DNA from: Cucumis sativus | Taxonomy: Eukaryota > Streptophyta > Magnoliopsida > Cucurbitales > Cucurbitaceae | Length of the DNA stretch: 64,000 bases | NCBI RefSeq assembly: GCF_000004075.3 | Contig: NC_026660.2 | Span: forward strand, 13,783,837 to 13,847,836 | Reading direction: 5' to 3' | Shown here: one piece after another, positions 61,774 through 64,000 of the stretch | How positions within the stretch are numbered: position 1 is the first letter of the stretch | Layout of the letters: every line of letters begins with the position of its first letter | The notes under the pieces: model-generated | Told to the model about the DNA's origin: nothing | The model's input: only the letters and a program-made list of their open reading frames with translations | The model's database searches: none | Position numbers and translations under genes: made by a program

Positions 61774-62349
61774 ATGGCCGCCGCTCCTGCTTCAAAATTA
61801 CTACCAAATATTTGCTTAACCCTTTTCCTTTCTCTAATTCTTCTCCTCCTTTTCTCTCTCATTTTAGCCTTCACTGTTTTCAAGCCCAAACAGCCTATCA
61901 TCGTCGTCGATTCAGTTTCTCTGCTCGATCTAAACGTTTCTATAACCGACGGCGTCCATCTTAGTTTATCGCTCAATGTGGATCTAACCGTCCAGAATCC
62001 CAATAAAGTGGGCTTTGAATACTCTGAAAGCACGGCCGTTGTGATTTACAGAGGTGAAAAGGTGGGAGAAGCGCCGATTCCAGGTGGACGTTTACCGGGG
62101 AAAGGAACGGAGAAAATGAACCTAACGTTAACCATAATGGGGGACCGGATGCTGGGGAAGTCGGAGGTGTTTTCCGATGTGGTTTCGGGTCAACTTCCGA
62201 TAAGTACCTTCGCTCGGTTACCTGGAAAAGTGAAGGTGATGAATGTTCTGAAGATTCATGTTGTGGCGTCGACGTCTTGTGATCTCATAATTGATGTTAA
62301 GAACGAAAGTTTTGGAGATCAACTATGCCAATACCGGACTACGCTTTGA
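61774..62349 (+). CDS. LEA_2 / NDR1-HIN1-like membrane protein, single exon
   Basis: 191 residues without an intron, as is common in this family. A short cytosolic N-terminus is followed by one hydrophobic segment at about residues 9-36, then an LEA_2 domain at about residues 60-165 with the hallmark 'VQNPNKVGFEYS' and the later 'GRLPGKGTEKMNLTLT'. Family members sit in the plasma or other membranes with the beta-rich LEA_2 domain outside; some (NDR1, NHL3) act in defence signalling and others respond to stress. This one is at the small end of the family and has no basic or proline-rich N-terminal extension. GC content is clearly above the flanking DNA, as expected for a real gene. The role here is inferred only from the family. 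Confidence 0.85.
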   Translation: MAAAPASKLLPNICLTLFLSLILLLLFSLILAFTVFKPKQPIIVVDSVSLLDLNVSITDGVHLSLSLNVDLTVQNPNKVGFEYSESTAVVIYRGEKVGEAPIPGGRLPGKGTEKMNLTLTIMGDRMLGKSEVFSDVVSGQLPISTFARLPGKVKVMNVLKIHVVASTSCDLIIDVKNESFGDQLCQYRTTL

Positions 62350-63887
62350 GATCAATTTCAGTTAGGCTTAAAATTTGGTCCATAAAACTTTGCATCCAAT
62401 GCATCTGTTTTTGGTCCTCATGTACAAATTCATCAACTCTTTAACACAATTATTGGAATGATGCTTTAGAGATAATCATATACTAATTCAACTCATAAAT
62501 AACCAAACCAACCTAAATCTATAAATCTTTTATGCCATAACATCATCAACATACTTCAATCAATCAATCAAACAAACAAACAAGCAAGCAAATTTTCTTT
62601 TCTTTTCTTTTTTTTTTGTAAAGAATTGAGTAGAATAAAAACAAATAAAATAGAATGTTTTTGGGAATGTGTAGAGTGGAAAGGGTTGAGCGATAGCTGT
62701 GGCGGCAATGCATGGAGCGTGACTTACCTTCTTTATTTGTCGCATTGGTTGGAGTTTGGAGTTTGGAGTACATTTTTCTTTTTTCCTTTTTTTTAGATGG
62801 GGAATTCTTCATTCTTCTTTTTCCATCTTTGTTTCGCGTATTTGGCTAATTAACAATACATCTTTTCTAGTTCCCAACACTACTACAAAATTAAACGAAT
62901 TAAGTTTATATGGTGATTCTAAAAAAATGTCATTATTAATCTTGTCACTCGTTTTTTTATGTCCTATATAATCCACTATTAAAATAAGTGAATAGATGAC
63001 CTCGTGAAAAATATGTCGTAATTGATTGTTTGGTGGCACTTCATTTCAATCCACAATAGAGACGTTTATTAAGAATGAATATCTTGTTTTGTACAACAAA
63101 GAGCTAACAATTTTGTTACCTAATATGTTTTAGTTAGAAATGGGAATGAGGATGTGTTGTAGGTTGACCAGATAAGAATCAAAGAAAAAAAAAAGAATTA
63201 ATTTAAGAGAGAAGTAATTGTACATAAAAGGGAACATGAAGATGAAGATGAGTCAATTACATGTCTTCAAATTCCTAAACAACGTAAATCCATTTTCTAC
63301 TTATCCCTTTCATTTTCATCCTTTTATCTTTTGAATATAATATTGCCTCAAATCTTTATATACTTAACTTACTTTCATCTCATCCTTCAATTTAACCTTT
63401 TCACATACATTATACTGTACATACCATATCACATTCCTCAAAAAAATTAAAATGCTAAACTAAAAAAAATAAATAGATAAATAGATATAGGTAGATGTAG
63501 GAAGGAAGAGAGATGTTGGATTGAAATCTGATGGTGGGAGTTTGTACTAATGTGTGTGTGTATATATATATTATGGAATTTATAATGAAGAAAAAATAGG
63601 GTTTGATGGAGTGTTAAGGTATTAGGAAACAAAAGGTGAAGCGTTGGATGAAATGATGAGAAAGGAAGGCATTGCGATCTTAGGGGAGTTTCACATGGGA
63701 AGCACGTGGAGGTGTCCGTGTATGAGCCCAGCCTCAAAGGCGGGTTGGTCAAGTGGAGCTTTTCTCTTCTTTAATTCCCCTCTTCTTCTCGGCTTCTCTT
63801 CTTCTCTTCTTCTCTTCTTCTCTTCTTTCATAATTCCCAATTTCCCATTTCATAATTTTACACTGAATATTAAATTATTTTTCTTCT

Positions 63888-63927
<40 letters not shown>

Positions 63928-64000
63928 AAAATTAAAAACCCAAACCTTTCAATCTCTAAATCCTCTCCATTAATCCTCCCCATTAATCCTCCCTTCCCAG
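62350..64000. other. Right-end spacer with simple repeats
   Basis: No gene recognised. It holds a GC-richer patch at about 63660-63760 with a G-box core CACGTG (about 63701), then a CTTCTCTT pyrimidine repeat at about 63780-63830 and a long T run at 63890-63922. Such pyrimidine tracts often precede plant start codons, so a gene may begin beyond the window edge. Confidence 0.45.

Noticed and set aside
63644-63973. 109-codon open frame at the right end
   Set aside because: More than half is Ser/Phe/Leu from CTT repeats and a T run; no domain is visible.

Overview
This is a stretch of AT-rich plant nuclear DNA. Spliced genes with GT-AG introns, class III peroxidases, Ty1/copia, Ty3/gypsy, CACTA, Mutator-like and LINE sequences and a piece of chloroplast ycf2 all point to a eudicot. 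The repeat families look cucurbit-like (Cucumis), but that is an inference from memory and not a search result.

Five host genes can be supported. A BLOC-1 subunit 1 (BLOS1) gene runs on the minus strand, with exons at 16317-16146, 16018-15813 and 7083-6994. Its second intron is 8.7 kb and holds a nearly complete Ty1/copia element (8712-14222) plus other LTR remnants. Three class III secretory peroxidase genes lie in the same orientation (17264-18735, 31793-33076, 52778-54235). They share a four-exon structure, exon lengths and a TATAAATA box, and so form a dispersed tandem array pushed apart by transposons. A membrane-anchored LEA_2/NDR1-HIN1-like gene sits at 61774-62349.

The spacers hold most of the structure. 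3361-4012 is a 161-bp tandem repeat. 21775-22756 is a nuclear insertion of chloroplast ycf2 inside a repeat block whose second copy, without the insertion, lies at about 58460-60720. 24025-26390 is the 5' half of a Ty3/gypsy element. 26964-30775 is a Mutator-like element with inverted repeats of about 115 bp and a perfect 11-bp target duplication; it carries a truncated transposase and a second, unrecognised two-exon reading frame. 34312-35007 holds a CACTA-like terminus and a LINE reverse-transcriptase scrap. 35008-46971 is a 12-kb CACTA element with a tnp2-type transposase, a Transposase_24 domain and a Ulp1-type protease domain, broken by a few stops and frameshifts. 54945-57345 is a second inverted-repeat element.

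The host genes act in unrelated places: BLOS1 in endosomal sorting, the peroxidases in the cell wall or apoplast, and the LEA_2 protein at a membrane. The common theme is transposon load around and inside genes, including one gene that must splice over a retrotransposon to keep its conserved C-terminus. I found no clearly new biological system. The best candidates for follow-up are the BLOS1 intron, the unrecognised reading frame carried by the Mutator-like element, and the protease-bearing CACTA element.
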